A DNA stretch of 12,592 nucleotides, taken from contig JBKCHQ010000027.1 of the NCBI GenBank assembly GCA_046302715.1, forward strand, positions 1 to 12,592. The letters are read 5' to 3'. The notes under the pieces were generated by a model. The model was not told the DNA's origin. It ran no database searches and was given only the letters and a program-made list of their open reading frames with translations. The first letter of the stretch is position 1. The number at the start of each line of letters is the position of its first letter. This stretch comes from CAMCXT01 sp046302715 (lineage in GTDB: Bacteria > Bacteroidota > Bacteroidia > M30B66). A program made the translations under genes and the position numbers. Below, in pieces: positions 12,179 through 12,592 of the stretch.

Positions 12179-12592
12179 ATGCACACAAAAGGTCCAATAT
12201 CTCAATTTATTGAAAAGCATTATTTGCACTTCAATGCTGCAGCTTTGGTGGATGCCGCAAAAGGCTATGAAGCCCATTTAACGGCCGGCGGTAAAATGAT
12301 GATTACCCTTGCCGGTGCCATGAGTACCGCCGAATTGGGCAAATCGCTCGCCGAGATTATTCGCCAGGGAAAGGTGGACATTATTTCCTGTACGGGAGCA
12401 AACCTCGAGGAAGATATCATGAATCTCGTTGCCCACAGTCATTATAAACGTGTGCCCAATTACCGCGACTTAAGTCCGCAAGATGAGTGGGATTTGCTCG
12501 AAGATGGATTTAACCGAGTTACAGATACGTGTATTCCCGAGGAAGAAGCTTTTCGCCGCATACAAAAGCATATATATAAGCAATGGAAACAG
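12179..12592 (+). CDS. Deoxyhypusine synthase family protein, 3' end cut by the window
   Basis: The first 138 residues are visible and the frame runs off the end of the window. The start MHTKGPISQFIEKHY, the stretch GGKMMITLAGAMSTAELG, and IISCTGANLEEDIMNLVAH match the NAD-binding part of deoxyhypusine synthases. The classical enzyme moves an aminobutyl group from spermidine to a lysine of eIF5A, which bacteria lack; bacterial members are thought to act in polyamine metabolism, for example as homospermidine synthase-like enzymes, or on an unknown substrate. The catalytic lysine lies in the missing C-terminal part. The family call is firm; the reaction is open. Confidence 0.9.
   Translation, partial: MHTKGPISQFIEKHYLHFNAAALVDAAKGYEAHLTAGGKMMITLAGAMSTAELGKSLAEIIRQGKVDIISCTGANLEEDIMNLVAHSHYKRVPNYRDLSPQDEWDLLEDGFNRVTDTCIPEEEAFRRIQKHIYKQWKQ

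Overview
The window looks like a chromosomal housekeeping segment of a member of the Bacteroidota, possibly of the Flavobacteriales or a related order; I cannot place it more finely from sequence alone. Three things support this. The promoters carry the Bacteroidota -7 element TAnnTTTG, in places with a -33 TTTG-like element 19 to 21 bases upstream. Clear Shine-Dalgarno sites are missing in front of the genes. Several proteins have Bacteroidota-type forms: the RsmF-like methyltransferase, the lipoprotein with acidic residues after its lipobox, the Nif3 protein with a central insert, and the deoxyhypusine-synthase-like protein.

Layout from left to right. Positions 1-670 hold the end of the ribosomal operon: rpmI (5' end outside the window), rplT and a strong terminator. 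Positions 718-2574 hold an rRNA m5C methyltransferase gene facing a small lipoprotein gene; their stop codons touch. From a divergent promoter region (2575-2678), gltX, folB and a small cysteine-rich CWC-type gene run rightwards as a tight group. Next come tRNA-Cys(GCA), its terminator, a large perfect inverted repeat, and about 190 bases without a recognisable gene. A secreted M1-family aminopeptidase gene (5174-7579) follows and ends at a bidirectional terminator. On the minus strand lie ndk, a trimeric purine nucleoside phosphorylase gene and lpxK; the last two overlap. Divergently from lpxK run a Nif3-like gene and a coiled-coil zinc-ribbon gene, ended by a terminator. The window closes with the 5' part of a deoxyhypusine-synthase-family gene.

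The genes serve translation (L35, L20, GluRS, tRNA-Cys, rRNA methylation), folate synthesis (FolB), purine salvage and nucleotide balance (PNP, Ndk), lipid A synthesis (LpxK) and peptide degradation (M1 peptidase). I found no prophage, insertion sequence, CRISPR array, toxin-antitoxin pair or defence system, and no convincing new multi-gene system. The points most worth a second look are a recurring extended promoter motif (TAnnTTTG followed by CGCC or similar), which is also read as false N-terminal extensions of gltX and ndk; the compound inverted repeat after tRNA-Cys; and an Asp in the base-specificity position of the purine nucleoside phosphorylase.
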